Shown here piece after piece: positions 9,440-17,465 of a stretch of 64,000 nt of DNA (position 1 is its first letter; the number at the start of each line of letters is the position of its first letter). The stretch covers positions 5,518,001 through 5,582,000 of the forward strand of contig NZ_CP031194.1 of NCBI RefSeq assembly GCF_003344965.1, given 5' to 3'. Origin of the DNA: Streptomyces paludis (GTDB lineage Bacteria > Actinomycetota > Actinomycetes > Streptomycetales > Streptomycetaceae). Position numbers and translations under genes: made by a program. Below the pieces are notes generated by a model. The model worked only from the letters and a program-made list of their open reading frames with translations. It was not told where the DNA came from and did not search any database.

Positions 9440-9857
9440 CCCACAACCCACACCACGGTGACCAGCGGGGCTTGCGTCTCAGCACGCGGCGGACCGTCAG
9501 CCGCTGAGCCGGTGTCGGACCGCCCCATTCCTCCGCTGCGCAGCCCCGCAGGGCCCACCGGCCCGTCGGACCCTGAGCCGAGCGGCAGGACAGCGGACCC
9601 TTCGGGCCCCCTCCCCCCGGCCGCCCCCCCTCATCCGCACTTGCGACTCCGGGGGAGGTGTCAAGGGCGGAGCGCAGCGGAGTCGGCGCAGCCGACGCGA
9701 CGAAGGAGCGCCCTTTACTCCTCCACCGGAGGCGCGACACTGAAGGGAGGAGGGGCGGCCCAGCGCCCAGCACCTCGCCCCCGTACACCCCGGTCTACCT
9801 CTTGGCACTGACCCGCACCCCACAACCCCACCGCGCCCAGCGGGGCATGAGCCCCGC
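9440..9857 (-). repeat. right arm of the large inverted repeat
   Basis: Read on the minus strand it follows the order of 8822-9240 from ATGCCCCGCTGGGC through the core (9658-9719) to CAAGCCCCGCTGGTCACCG. By eye, identity is high in blocks, with short indels between them. Confidence 0.85.
9658..9719. repeat. 62-bp palindromic core, copy 2
   Basis: Inverted copy of 8961-9022. Here the central hairpin is perfect (GTCGGC, GCA loop, GCCGAC) and the outer arms GTCAAGGGCG/CGCCCTT pair well. Sequences like this appear, from memory, in many Streptomyces intergenic regions; this was not checked. Confidence 0.75.
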
Positions 9858-10020
9858 CCAACAGACGGCCGTCAGCCGCCGAGACGCCCCGGCAGCCCCA
9901 TTCCTCTGCCGCGCAGCCCCGCAGGGCCCACCCGGCCCACCGGCCCCTAAGCCGAGTGGCAGTGCAGCCAGACCTCTTGGGTTCCCTTTCCCCCCGGGGG
10001 CGCGACACTCAAAGGCTTGT
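9858..10020 (-). repeat. partial third repeat copy lacking the core
   Basis: Direct repeat of part of 9475-9745 (CCCCATTCCTC, GCGCAGCCCCGCAGGGCCCA, AAGCCGAGTGGCAG, GCGCGACACT). About 100 bases that carry the core in the second copy are missing, with a clean joint near 9990-10003. The remaining 10021-10161 shows nothing recognisable. Confidence 0.75.
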
Positions 10021-10161
10021 CCCGTGGGGAGGCCGTTGCGGTTGTCGCAAACCGGGTGGCGGTGCCGTCGACATCGTCGCGTGAGCGCGGGGTGGAACTG
10101 AGGCGCTCCACCAGTGCATGCGGCGTGGGTATTCTTCCGCGCGGTGGGGTAGTGCCTCCGC

Positions 10162-10977
10162 ATGACTCGGGAAACCAGCTTCCACAGCCCTGATGGTCTG
10201 TTGCTTCGGGGGAGTGTTGGGTACCCGCCAGACACGGCGCAGGGTGTCGCGGTATTGGTTCATGGCGGCGGCGTGACGCGTGAGGAAGGTGGATTCTTCG
10301 GTCGCCTTGCCGACGGCTTGTCGAGCGTGGGGGTCGGTTCGTTGCGCTTTGACCTTCGGGGCCACGGAGAGAGCGAAGGGCGTCAGGAGGAGCTGACGAT
10401 CGCGGGAGTCCTCAACGACATTCAGGCCGCTACGGATCATGTCCGTCAGCTGTTCGACTGTGGTCCCGTGCACCTGATCGGAACAAGTTTCGGCGGTGGA
10501 ATCAGCGCCCTCTTCGCGGCACGCCACCCGCAGGAGGTAAAGAGCCTGACCCTTATGAACCCTCTTCTGAACTACAAGAAGCGGTTCATCGAGGACAAGC
10601 CGTACTGGAAGAATGTCACGATCGACGAATCCGCTGGGAGAGAGCTGACCTCTCGTGGATTCCTGGAGCACTCGCCTACGTTTCGGGTAGGGCGCGGCTT
10701 CCTCAACGAACTCTTCTACCTTCAGCCGCACAGGGCTCTTGGAGACATCGTTTCTCCGACCCTCTTCATCCACGGAACGTTGGACACTTTCATTCCGGTG
10801 GAGAGTTCACGATCCGCCGTCGGGGCTCTGAAGTCAGAAGTGAAGCTTCTGGAGATCGACGGGGCACAGCACGGGTTCGCGGTTCACGACGATCCGCAGT
10901 ATCGGCAGCCGCAGACGCAAGAGTGGCAAGCTCATGTGATCCAGTCGGTAGCCGACTGGATCATCTGTCACGCGTAG
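10162..10977 (+). CDS. alpha/beta hydrolase
   Basis: Predicted serine hydrolase of 271 residues, substrate unknown. The oxyanion HGGG follows the first strand, the nucleophile elbow is GTSFGGG, the acid is in HGTLDTFIP and the catalytic His is in GAQHGF, so the triad looks complete. There is no signal peptide. The ATG at 10162 lacks a clear ribosome site. Third-position GC is visibly lower than in neighbouring core genes, which together with the repeats upstream suggests acquisition. The top hit would probably be an acyl-peptidase-like or thioesterase-like hydrolase; no assignment is made. Confidence 0.85.
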   Translation: MTRETSFHSPDGLLLRGSVGYPPDTAQGVAVLVHGGGVTREEGGFFGRLADGLSSVGVGSLRFDLRGHGESEGRQEELTIAGVLNDIQAATDHVRQLFDCGPVHLIGTSFGGGISALFAARHPQEVKSLTLMNPLLNYKKRFIEDKPYWKNVTIDESAGRELTSRGFLEHSPTFRVGRGFLNELFYLQPHRALGDIVSPTLFIHGTLDTFIPVESSRSAVGALKSEVKLLEIDGAQHGFAVHDDPQYRQPQTQEWQAHVIQSVADWIICHA

Positions 10978-11000
10978 AACAATTCGTAGACGTACGTCGG

Positions 11001-11555
11001 CTACGGCCCAGTCAGGGGTCTGGTCATGGACGTGAAGACGGGCGAGTCGTGAAAGGGCTGTTGTTCGCCGATTTTTTGGTAACCCCATGCCTCGTAGACG
11101 GCCTGTACCGCGCCATGGCCCGCGGCCGGGTTCACGAGGAGTGTGACCCGTTCCTCTGGACGGCGAGCGAGCCACTCCTCGTGGAGTTGCCGGGCCACGC
11201 CTCGTCCGCGCCACTGTCTCCGGACGACGATTTCGTTGAGGGCGACGGTCCGCTCGCCATTTTCCCGGGTGTATCCGTCGGGCAGGGGCGTGGTCATCGC
11301 GCTCCACCAGAGGGTGTTGGCACCGAGAGGGGTGCCGAAACAGAAGCCCACGGTCTCACCGTCCTCCTGGCCGAGGGCAGCTGTCCAGCCCGGTCGTGAC
11401 GCATAGCTGGTCAGCCGTTCGTCGAATCGCTCGATGTCGTAGAAGGGGCCGGTGAGCCCGAAGTCCCGGTGCCGGACCTCGGCGTGAATATCGAGGATCG
11501 TCTGCCTGATCTCGGGTAGCTGTTCGGCGGTGCAGTGGCGGACATTGACAGTCAT
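11001..11555 (-). CDS. GNAT family N-acetyltransferase
   Basis: Acetyl-CoA-dependent acetyltransferase of 184 residues, acceptor unknown. The acetyl-CoA loop VVRRQWRGRGVARQLHEEWL and the preceding strand are typical of GNAT motif A. C-terminal AVYEAWGYQKIGEQ matches the motif B end. The ATG at 11555 follows AAGGAGACCGCGC and overlaps the upstream regulator's stop as ATGA, so it is translationally coupled to that regulator. Confidence 0.85.
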   Translation of the reverse strand: MTVNVRHCTAEQLPEIRQTILDIHAEVRHRDFGLTGPFYDIERFDERLTSYASRPGWTAALGQEDGETVGFCFGTPLGANTLWWSAMTTPLPDGYTRENGERTVALNEIVVRRQWRGRGVARQLHEEWLARRPEERVTLLVNPAAGHGAVQAVYEAWGYQKIGEQQPFHDSPVFTSMTRPLTGP

Positions 11556-12841
11556 GCGCGGTCTCCTTGTGTGCCGGCGTACCGCTCCGCCCATTGAGCG
11601 GCACCCCGTGCTCCGGGCGCGACAGCGGACAGCTCACGGCTGAACGTATCCATCAACAGGCCGGTACGCCCGGTCAGCGAAGCATTTCCAGCGGCCTTCA
11701 GCACAGATGCGGCCGTGTCGCAGGCGTGTTCCATGTCCCGCTGTCTGAGCTGGGCAAGCGCGAGATGGGCGGTGTAGTAGAGGCGATTGCGTGTGTACCC
11801 GGGACGGAGCGTGGCAAGAGTGCGGTGAAGGTATGCCTCGGATTGATCATGCCGTCCCAGGTGGGACATGGCGAGGGCGCCGAGTCCGAACAGTTCGGAC
11901 CGGTCGTAGAAACCGAGCCAGGCGGGAAGTGGCTCCGCGGCATCGGTCCGGGCGAAGGAGTCGACGGCCAGATCGAAGTTGGCCAGCGCGGAACGCTGTT
12001 GGCCGGAGATCGCCTGGTTCACGGCGAGCCGTACCGCCGCCAGTGAACGCATCGTGGGATTTCGACGGGATGCCTGGGAAGCCCGGCCGGCTTCAGCGGC
12101 GGCGAGGGCTTCGTTAGGTCGCCGCTGTTGTTGGGACAGGACCGCGGCGTGCCCCCATAGACGAAGCTGTATGTCGGAGCTGCCCGCGAGTCCGGCCAGG
12201 GTCATGGCCCGGTCGAGATGACGTTCCGCTCGATCCGGCTGATGTGCGTCGAGCGCGGCCCACAACGCGGTACCGGTGAACGCAGCGGCCAGATAATAGA
12301 GTCGGCGGCGTACGCGTTGAGGAGCATGTCCTGCTGCATGGAGTTCAATGGCGTGCTTCGCGAATTCGAGAGCTCGTGTTTCCGCTCGGACGGTTCCTCC
12401 GTGCTGGTTGTCCGCGGAGACAAGTTCGGTGAATGAGGATTCCAGACGATTGGCATCGGCCATTCCAACACGGCTCACCGCACGGCCGGGTTGTGCGGGT
12501 AGAGCGACCGAGGCGGCGAGCGCAACCGCGGTTCCGGTGAAGGTGCGACGCCGCACATCATCCTCCGATGACACTGATCCGAGTGGTGTGCTGGAACGCA
12601 TGGCCGAACTCACGAACCCTAACTCCTCGGCCGAACAGCCAAATTCTTCCTCAAGGGCACGGCGTTGTCGTGCGTGTGGAGCCCGGGTCCTTCCGGCCAC
12701 CCAATTCCTTACATGGCGGTCGGTCACCGTACCGACCTTTCCGGTGAAGGTCTCGATGCGCAGGTTGAGGGCCTCGGCGAGTTCCTGCTGTGTGAGTCCC
12801 GCCGCAGTCATCCGCGCGGTGAGAAGCGCGTTCCGGGTCAT
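11552..12841 (-). CDS. helix-turn-helix regulator with TPR-like C-terminal domain
   Basis: Cytoplasmic transcription regulator of 429 residues. The N-terminus TAAGLTQQELAEALN followed by DRHVRNWVAGRTRAP is a Cro/C1-type HTH of a form common in Streptomyces. A Thr/Ala-rich stretch near residue 100 (RRRTFTGTAVALAASVALPA) resembles a twin-arginine-like or membrane segment but is common in this family. The remainder is alpha-helical with TPR-like units (RAERHLDRAM, YTAHLALAQLRQRDMEHA). The ATG at 12841 is chosen because the HTH starts there. It is transcribed away from the ATPase gene at 13082; partner and signal are unknown. Confidence 0.85.
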   Translation of the reverse strand: MTRNALLTARMTAAGLTQQELAEALNLRIETFTGKVGTVTDRHVRNWVAGRTRAPHARQRRALEEEFGCSAEELGFVSSAMRSSTPLGSVSSEDDVRRRTFTGTAVALAASVALPAQPGRAVSRVGMADANRLESSFTELVSADNQHGGTVRAETRALEFAKHAIELHAAGHAPQRVRRRLYYLAAAFTGTALWAALDAHQPDRAERHLDRAMTLAGLAGSSDIQLRLWGHAAVLSQQQRRPNEALAAAEAGRASQASRRNPTMRSLAAVRLAVNQAISGQQRSALANFDLAVDSFARTDAAEPLPAWLGFYDRSELFGLGALAMSHLGRHDQSEAYLHRTLATLRPGYTRNRLYYTAHLALAQLRQRDMEHACDTAASVLKAAGNASLTGRTGLLMDTFSRELSAVAPGARGAAQWAERYAGTQGDRA

Positions 12842-13028
12842 GCCGCAAAGGTAGCGATGCCGGACGGTAGCTGCCACGCGGCAGTGGGTAAAAGTTTCCG
12901 CTTGCTGGATGGGCTCGATGGCATCAAGTTGCCTGGGCCGATTGACGGCAAGTGGGTTGGCTGGTCGTGAACCTCTTGAGGGCTCGCACGCGCTGGAGCG
13001 TGTGTCCGGCCCTCGGACAAGGAGACCA

Positions 13029-13085
13029 GTGATCAATCGGGCGTATGTATGGGCCGACATGTGTTCAAGGAGTGCCATCCGGTGA
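13029..13085 (+). CDS. possible 18-codon leader peptide ORF
   Basis: A GTG at 13029 preceded by AAGGAG opens an 18-codon frame ending in TGA at 13083-13085. That stop overlaps the GTG start of the ATPase gene as GTGA, the usual geometry of translational coupling. The peptide begins VINRAYVW and has no recognisable motif. It may be a chance ORF. Confidence 0.35.
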   Translation: MINRAYVWADMCSRSAIR

Positions 13086-13519
13086 GCCCACGTCGAAAAA
13101 AGCTGGAAATCCTCTGCGGCCTGCCACCGGAGGGGCCGCCGCCGCGGCTCATGTTGGTGAGTGAGCCGCAGTCGGTGCACGCGGCGCGGAGGTGGGTGCG
13201 GGAGTTTGTTGAGAGCCGGTTGCCCGCGACGAGCGGCGCGCGGGCGGCCGATATCGAGTTGGTGGTCTCGGAGTTGGTCACCAATGGGATCCGGTACGGG
13301 AGCGAGCCCGGGGACAGTGTGCTCGTTGTCCTGGACGTCCGGCCCGCGCTGGTTCGGGTGGAGGTTCACGATCCTGTGCGGCGGCGGCCCCGGGGCCGGG
13401 CTGTTTCGCATCAACGGGCCCGTGGGCGGGGGCTGTTCATCGTCGCGGCGCTGGCGGAGCGGTGGGGCGTGGAAGACCGGCCGTTCGGCAAGAGCGTCTG
13501 GGCGGAGCTGGCCCGTTGA
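13082..13519 (+). CDS. ATP-binding protein, anti-sigma-factor kinase type
   Basis: HATPase_c_2 (RsbW/SpoIIAB-like) protein of 145 residues. Seen are RRWVREFVESRL, the N-box ELVVSELVTNGIRYGS, the G1 region VEVHDPVRRRP and the G2 region RGRGLFIVAALAERWGV. Streptomyces has dozens of such proteins; they usually bind a sigma factor, an antagonist or a neighbouring XRE regulator. I chose GTG 13082 because AAGGAG precedes it; an ATG at 13049 in the same frame would add 11 residues. It lies divergent to the TPR regulator, as in WhiJ-type modules, but no DUF397 gene is present. Confidence 0.85.
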   Translation: MSPRRKKLEILCGLPPEGPPPRLMLVSEPQSVHAARRWVREFVESRLPATSGARAADIELVVSELVTNGIRYGSEPGDSVLVVLDVRPALVRVEVHDPVRRRPRGRAVSHQRARGRGLFIVAALAERWGVEDRPFGKSVWAELAR

Positions 13520-13755
13520 CCGACTGATCCGAACGCTGGCCACCGCCGCGCTCGTCGTCCTCGTCATCACGCTCGTCAGCGATCAGCTCGGCGCACGGGC
13601 GCCGCCCTGAACTCCCTGAACTCCCTGAACTCCCGTTCCGGCCGGACTCCCGGCGAAGGATTCGCCGGCCGGAACGGGCCGGGGCCATCAAAGGGCCCCA
13701 CCGCACCACCCGGCCCCGGACGGACCGGAGGCCGGGCACGGCACAGGAGGTCACC

Positions 13756-13875
13756 ATGCGATACCGCATCGACCCGGTCAAGTACGGCGGCGACAACGAC
13801 GGCGACGGAGACGACGGCCAGGACTCCACCCCGCCCGGCGGCTGCGGAGACGGCCAGGGCTGCGGGCGCCAGTAG
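13756..13875 (+). CDS. 39-residue Gly/Asp-rich peptide ending in a C-X5-C segment
   Basis: Small ORF with a full consensus ribosome site (AGGAGG at 13744-13749) six bases before its ATG. The peptide starts MRYRIDPVKYGG, has an acidic GDNDGDGDDG stretch, and ends GGCGDGQGCGRQ, with two Cys five residues apart. I do not recognise it. The composition fits either a metal-binding microprotein or a precursor peptide with a Cys-bearing core; neither is demonstrated. It sits between the ATPase gene and the unknown gene at 13958, on the same strand. Confidence 0.6.
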   Translation: MRYRIDPVKYGGDNDGDGDDGQDSTPPGGCGDGQGCGRQ

Positions 13876-13957
13876 GCATCCATCACCCCCCATTTATCAA
13901 GCGGCCTCGCCCCATCCGGGCGGGGCCGCCCCACCCCCCACCCGCACAAGGACACAC

Positions 13958-14365
13958 GTGCCCACACCCCACCACCACGCCTACCTCTGGCTCGGCCACG
14001 GCGACCTCCTCGTCAAACCCGGCGACGCCCACCGCCGCCCCGGCCACCCCGAATTCCCCTCCACCCCCGTCATGCCCCTCGAAAGCGCCGACTGGCTCCT
14101 CAAGACCCCCGCACACGTACGGGGCACATTTGCCCCTCCCCGAGACGCCGCCCACTGGTACGTCGAACAGTTCACCCAGCACGCCTCCGCCGTCACCGGC
14201 AGCTACGCCCGCCCGGCCGACGCGGTCCACCTCATCCGCCGCCTCGAAAACCGACACGACATCGTCGGAGGCTGGTGGCTCACCGGCGGACGCTTCCTCT
14301 CCCTCAACCTCATCGCCTGCACACCCCACCCCCTACGACCACACCACACCTGCCCCACGCCCTGA
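13958..14365 (+). CDS. hypothetical protein, 135 residues
   Basis: Not recognised. A GTG at 13958 follows AAGGA, and third codon positions are almost all C or G, which supports a real gene. The protein begins with three His (PTPHHHAYLWLGHGDLL), has a central segment DAAHWYVEQF, and ends with HDIVGGWWLTGGRFLSLNLIAC and a His/Pro tail. No signal peptide or membrane helix is clear. It follows the 39-residue peptide gene after 82 bp and may form a unit with it. Confidence 0.65.
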   Translation: MPTPHHHAYLWLGHGDLLVKPGDAHRRPGHPEFPSTPVMPLESADWLLKTPAHVRGTFAPPRDAAHWYVEQFTQHASAVTGSYARPADAVHLIRRLENRHDIVGGWWLTGGRFLSLNLIACTPHPLRPHHTCPTP

Positions 14366-14435
14366 CCGGCCCCCGCGCCGGACCCGGCTCGGACGCCTAC
14401 ATTGGAGGAGGGACGTCGCCTCCGAGGAGATCGTC

Positions 14436-15689
14436 ATGTCCGTAGCCACCGCCTATCCGTCCCAGCTCGATGCGCTGCGTCGGCAGGATCCGGAGATGGC
14501 TGAGGTGATCCTCGCGGAGCTGCGCCGGCAGGCGGACAGTCTTCAGCTCATCGCGGCGGAGAACTTCACCTCGCCCGCCGTTCTCGCCGCCCTCGGGTCG
14601 CCGCTCGCCAATAAGTACGCCGAGGGGTATCCCGGCGCCCGGCACCACGGTGGCTGTGAGCTGGTCGATACCGCCGAGCGGATCGCGATCGGCCGGGCCG
14701 AGGGGCTTTTTGGGGCTGAGCATGCCAACGTACAGCCGCACTCCGGGTCCTCCGCCGTCCTCGCGGCGTACGCGGCGCTGCTGCGGCCCGGGGACACGGT
14801 GCTGGCGATGGGGCTGCGGTACGGGGGGCATCTCACCCATGGCGCGCCTGTGAACTTCTCCGGGCGGTGGTTCGACTTCGTCGGGTACGGGGTGGATCCG
14901 GAGACCGGGCTGATCGATTACGGGCGCGTGGAGGAGCTGGCGGGTGTGTACCGGCCCAAGGCGATCGTCTGCGGGTCGATCTCGTATCCGCGCCATATCG
15001 ACTACGCCGCGTTCCGGGACATCGCCGACGACGTGGGTGCCTATCTGATCGCGGACGCGGCCCATCCGATCGGGCTGGTCGCCGGGGGAGCGGCGCCGAC
15101 GCCGGTGCCGTACGCCGATGTCGTTTGTGCGACGACGCACAAGGTGCTGCGGGGGCCGCGCGGCGGGATGATCCTGTGCGGGGAGCGGTACGCGGAGCGG
15201 ATCGACCGGGCGGTGTTCCCGTTCACGCAGGGCGGCGCCCAGATGCACACCATCGCCGCGAAGGGGGTCGCCTTCGGTGAGGCGGCGGCTCCGGGTTTCG
15301 CCGTCTACGCCCACCAGGTCGTCGCCAACGCCCGTGCGCTGGCAAGGACGTTGGCCGCGGAAGGCGTCCATGTCACCACCGAGGGCACGGACACGCATCT
15401 GATCACGGCCGACACCGCGCCGCTCGGTGTGGACGGCGCGACCGCCCGCGGCCGGCTGGCCGCCGCGGGCGTGGTGCTGGACACCTGCGTGCTGCCGTAC
15501 GGGGAGGAGCGGGGGATCAGGCTCGGTACCGCCGCCGTGACCACCCAGGGCATGCGGGAGGCGGAGATGGAGCGGATCGGGCACCTGGTGGCCTCGGTGG
15601 TACGGGAGGGCGCTGACGGGGCGCGTGGGGCTCGCGATGATGTGCGCGAGCTGGTGGGGCGGTTTCCGCCGTATGCGACGCTTTCCTGA
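14436..15689 (+). CDS. glyA: serine hydroxymethyltransferase-like PLP enzyme, divergent active site
   Basis: Fold-type I PLP enzyme of 417 residues, clearly of the SHMT family (LIAAENFTSP, NKYAEGYPG, NVQPHSGS, ATTHKVLRGPRGG with PLP lysine Lys236). Several residues differ from typical SHMTs: the RYYGGCE motif is RHHGGCE (His70-His71 replace the two Tyr), the PLP-ring Asp loop reads ADAAHPIGL instead of VDMAHVAGL, and the TSGIRLGT loop is ERGIRLGT. It may act on another beta-hydroxy amino acid or lack folate-dependent activity. Streptomyces carry several glyA paralogues; this is probably the secondary one. The ATG at 14436 follows GAGGAG. Confidence 0.85.
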   Translation: MSVATAYPSQLDALRRQDPEMAEVILAELRRQADSLQLIAAENFTSPAVLAALGSPLANKYAEGYPGARHHGGCELVDTAERIAIGRAEGLFGAEHANVQPHSGSSAVLAAYAALLRPGDTVLAMGLRYGGHLTHGAPVNFSGRWFDFVGYGVDPETGLIDYGRVEELAGVYRPKAIVCGSISYPRHIDYAAFRDIADDVGAYLIADAAHPIGLVAGGAAPTPVPYADVVCATTHKVLRGPRGGMILCGERYAERIDRAVFPFTQGGAQMHTIAAKGVAFGEAAAPGFAVYAHQVVANARALARTLAAEGVHVTTEGTDTHLITADTAPLGVDGATARGRLAAAGVVLDTCVLPYGEERGIRLGTAAVTTQGMREAEMERIGHLVASVVREGADGARGARDDVRELVGRFPPYATLS

Positions 15690-15696
15690 GGGAAAG
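15681..15696 (+). terminator. short hairpin over the SHMT-like stop codon
   Basis: CTTTCC, TGAG loop, GGAAAG. The stop TGA lies in the loop. The stem is only 6 bp and no U-run follows, so this is a weak call. Confidence 0.3.
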
Positions 15697-15834
15697 GCCG
15701 GTGGGCGGCGTGGAGCGCAACCATCCGGTCTACCCCGGTGTCCTTGCTCATATGCCGACTCCGTTTCCATCGGACGTCTCCGCGCGGGCTAGTGTGTGGG
15801 GCTGAGATGGCCAGCGATTCCTCTGGGGCAGCCC

Positions 15835-17193
15835 GTGCGTGATTACCTGCTGACGCTCTGCGTGACGGCCGCGGTGACCTATCTGCTCACCGGCCCGGTG
15901 CGGAAGTTCGCCATCGCGACCGGAGCGATGCCGGAGATCCGGGCCCGTGACGTCCACCGCGAACCGACGCCGAGGCTCGGCGGCATCGCCATGTTCTTCG
16001 GTCTGTGCGCCGGACTGCTCGTCGCGGACAACCTCCAGAACCTCAACGCGGTGTTCGAGCGATCGAACGAACCGCGCGCGCTGCTCTCCGGGGCGGCGCT
16101 GATCTGGCTGATCGGCGTCCTGGACGACAAGTTCGAACTGGACGCGCTGATCAAGCTCGGCGCACAGATGATCGCCGCGGGTGTGATGGTGATGCAGGGT
16201 CTGACGATCCTGTGGATCCCGGTGCCGGGGGCCGGCATGGTCTCGCTGACGTCCTGGCAGGGCACCCTGCTCACGGTGGCACTGGTCGTGATCACGATCA
16301 ACGCGGTGAACTTCGTGGACGGTCTGGACGGGCTGGCGGCCGGCATGGTCTGCATCGCCTCCGCCGCGTTCTTCCTTTACGCGTACCGGATCTGGTACGG
16401 GTACGGGATCGAGGCCGCCGCCCCCGCCACGCTCTTCGCCGCCATCCTGATCGGTATGTGTGTCGGCTTCCTGCCGCACAACATGCACCCGGCGCGGATC
16501 TTCATGGGCGACTCGGGATCGATGCTGATCGGGCTCGTCCTTGCGGCGGGCGCGATCTCGGTGACCGGACAGGTCGACATGGACGCCCTGAAGATCTTCG
16601 AGGGCTCCGCCCGCCAGGCCACACACGCGGCGCTGCCGGTCTTCATCCCGCTGCTGCTGCCGCTGACGATCATCGCGATCCCGTTCGCGGACCTGGTGCT
16701 GGCCGTCGTACGCCGTACCTGGAACGGGAAGTCGCCGTTCGCCGCCGACCGGGGGCATCTGCACCACCGGCTGCTGGACATCGGGCACTCGCACAGCCGC
16801 TCGGTGCTGATCATGTACTTCTGGTCGGCGCTGATCGCGTTCGGTGTGGTCGCGTACTCGGTGCACTCGGCGTCGATGTGGATCCTGCTGCTGGTCGTCG
16901 GGCTGAGCGCGGTGGGGCTGGTGCTGCTCCTGCTGCCGCGCTTCACGCCGCGGGCGCCGCTGTGGGCACAGGCGTTCGTACCCCCGCGCTACCGGCGCCG
17001 CAGTTGGCGGCAGAAGGAGCGCACGGGGGCGGGCGGGACGGACACCGCTCGGGACGCCACCGGGCCGGAGGGCGGGGCGGATGCCGCCGGGGCGCCGGAA
17101 CCCGAGCCCGTACCGGCCGGCGTCAACGGGGCGACCGCGCTGAGCGCCCATTCGCATTCCCAAGATCGTCCCAAGGCCGGCTCGCGGCGCTGA
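15835..17193 (+). CDS. undecaprenyl-phosphate GlcNAc-1-phosphate transferase (WecA/TagO type)
   Basis: Polytopic membrane enzyme of 452 residues that transfers a UDP-GlcNAc-derived sugar phosphate to undecaprenyl phosphate, starting cell-wall glycopolymer synthesis. Family motifs: LDDKFEL (catalytic Asp pair), NAVNFVDGLDGLAAG near residue 155, GDSGSMLIG and the His cluster RGHLHHRLLDIGHSH. About ten hydrophobic segments are visible. The last 70 residues form a Gly/Ala/Pro/Glu-rich cytoplasmic tail. The GTG at 15835 (VRDYLLTLCVT) is chosen because the first helix begins there. It immediately precedes the atp genes, as in mycobacteria (Rv1302). Confidence 0.9.
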   Translation: MRDYLLTLCVTAAVTYLLTGPVRKFAIATGAMPEIRARDVHREPTPRLGGIAMFFGLCAGLLVADNLQNLNAVFERSNEPRALLSGAALIWLIGVLDDKFELDALIKLGAQMIAAGVMVMQGLTILWIPVPGAGMVSLTSWQGTLLTVALVVITINAVNFVDGLDGLAAGMVCIASAAFFLYAYRIWYGYGIEAAAPATLFAAILIGMCVGFLPHNMHPARIFMGDSGSMLIGLVLAAGAISVTGQVDMDALKIFEGSARQATHAALPVFIPLLLPLTIIAIPFADLVLAVVRRTWNGKSPFAADRGHLHHRLLDIGHSHSRSVLIMYFWSALIAFGVVAYSVHSASMWILLLVVGLSAVGLVLLLLPRFTPRAPLWAQAFVPPRYRRRSWRQKERTGAGGTDTARDATGPEGGADAAGAPEPEPVPAGVNGATALSAHSHSQDRPKAGSRR

Positions 17194-17274
17194 GCGAGCG
17201 GCTATTCTTCTCTTCGGCGCCCATTAACAGACAAGGTGCCCCGCCGTCCCGCACACACGCGCGCGTTAACTCTC

Positions 17275-17296
17275 ACGTGTGACGGGTGGCACACGT
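17275..17296. promoter_or_regulatory. inverted repeat upstream of atpI
   Basis: ACGTGTG and CACACGT separated by 8 bases. It may be an operator for the atp operon or the 3' structure of the transferase gene; the binder is unknown. Confidence 0.35.
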
Positions 17297-17321
17297 CATG
17301 GTAAAGAACTCATCAAATAGT

Positions 17322-17339
17322 TTGTGATACTGTTCACGA
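17322..17339. promoter_or_regulatory. Rex-like operator upstream of the atp operon
   Basis: TTGTGATACTGTTCACGA matches the 18-bp Rex operator form TTGTGAA-N4-TTCACAA at 12 of 14 defined positions. Rex is the NADH/NAD+-sensing repressor of respiratory genes in Streptomyces (established). The site is 127 bp before the atpI start. Confidence 0.55.
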
Positions 17340-17465
17340 GACCCGGCAACACAGCCGAAGGGCCGCAGCGCGACGGTTCGTTGGTACGGGAAACCTTCTC
17401 CCGGACCGGGCCTACGCTCGTCCATGACGACACCGTCCCCGATCCAGTTCAGCGGAGCTGCCGCC

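Noticed and set aside
8822..9857. Insertion sequence or composite transposon
   Set aside because: No transposase or remnant is encoded between or in the arms, and no target-site duplication was seen.
10978..11005. Terminator at the hydrolase/acetyltransferase junction
   Set aside because: Only ACGTACGT and a 5-bp CGTAG/CTACG pair; too weak to call.
13520..13613. Short hydrophobic ORF after the ATPase gene (TLATAALVVLVITLVSD)
   Set aside because: The frame has no ATG, GTG or TTG with a ribosome site; only CTG would be available.
14366..14435. Glycine riboswitch before the SHMT-like gene
   Set aside because: The spacer is only 70 bp and lacks the conserved aptamer sequence; only a short GGAGG/CCTCC pair is present.
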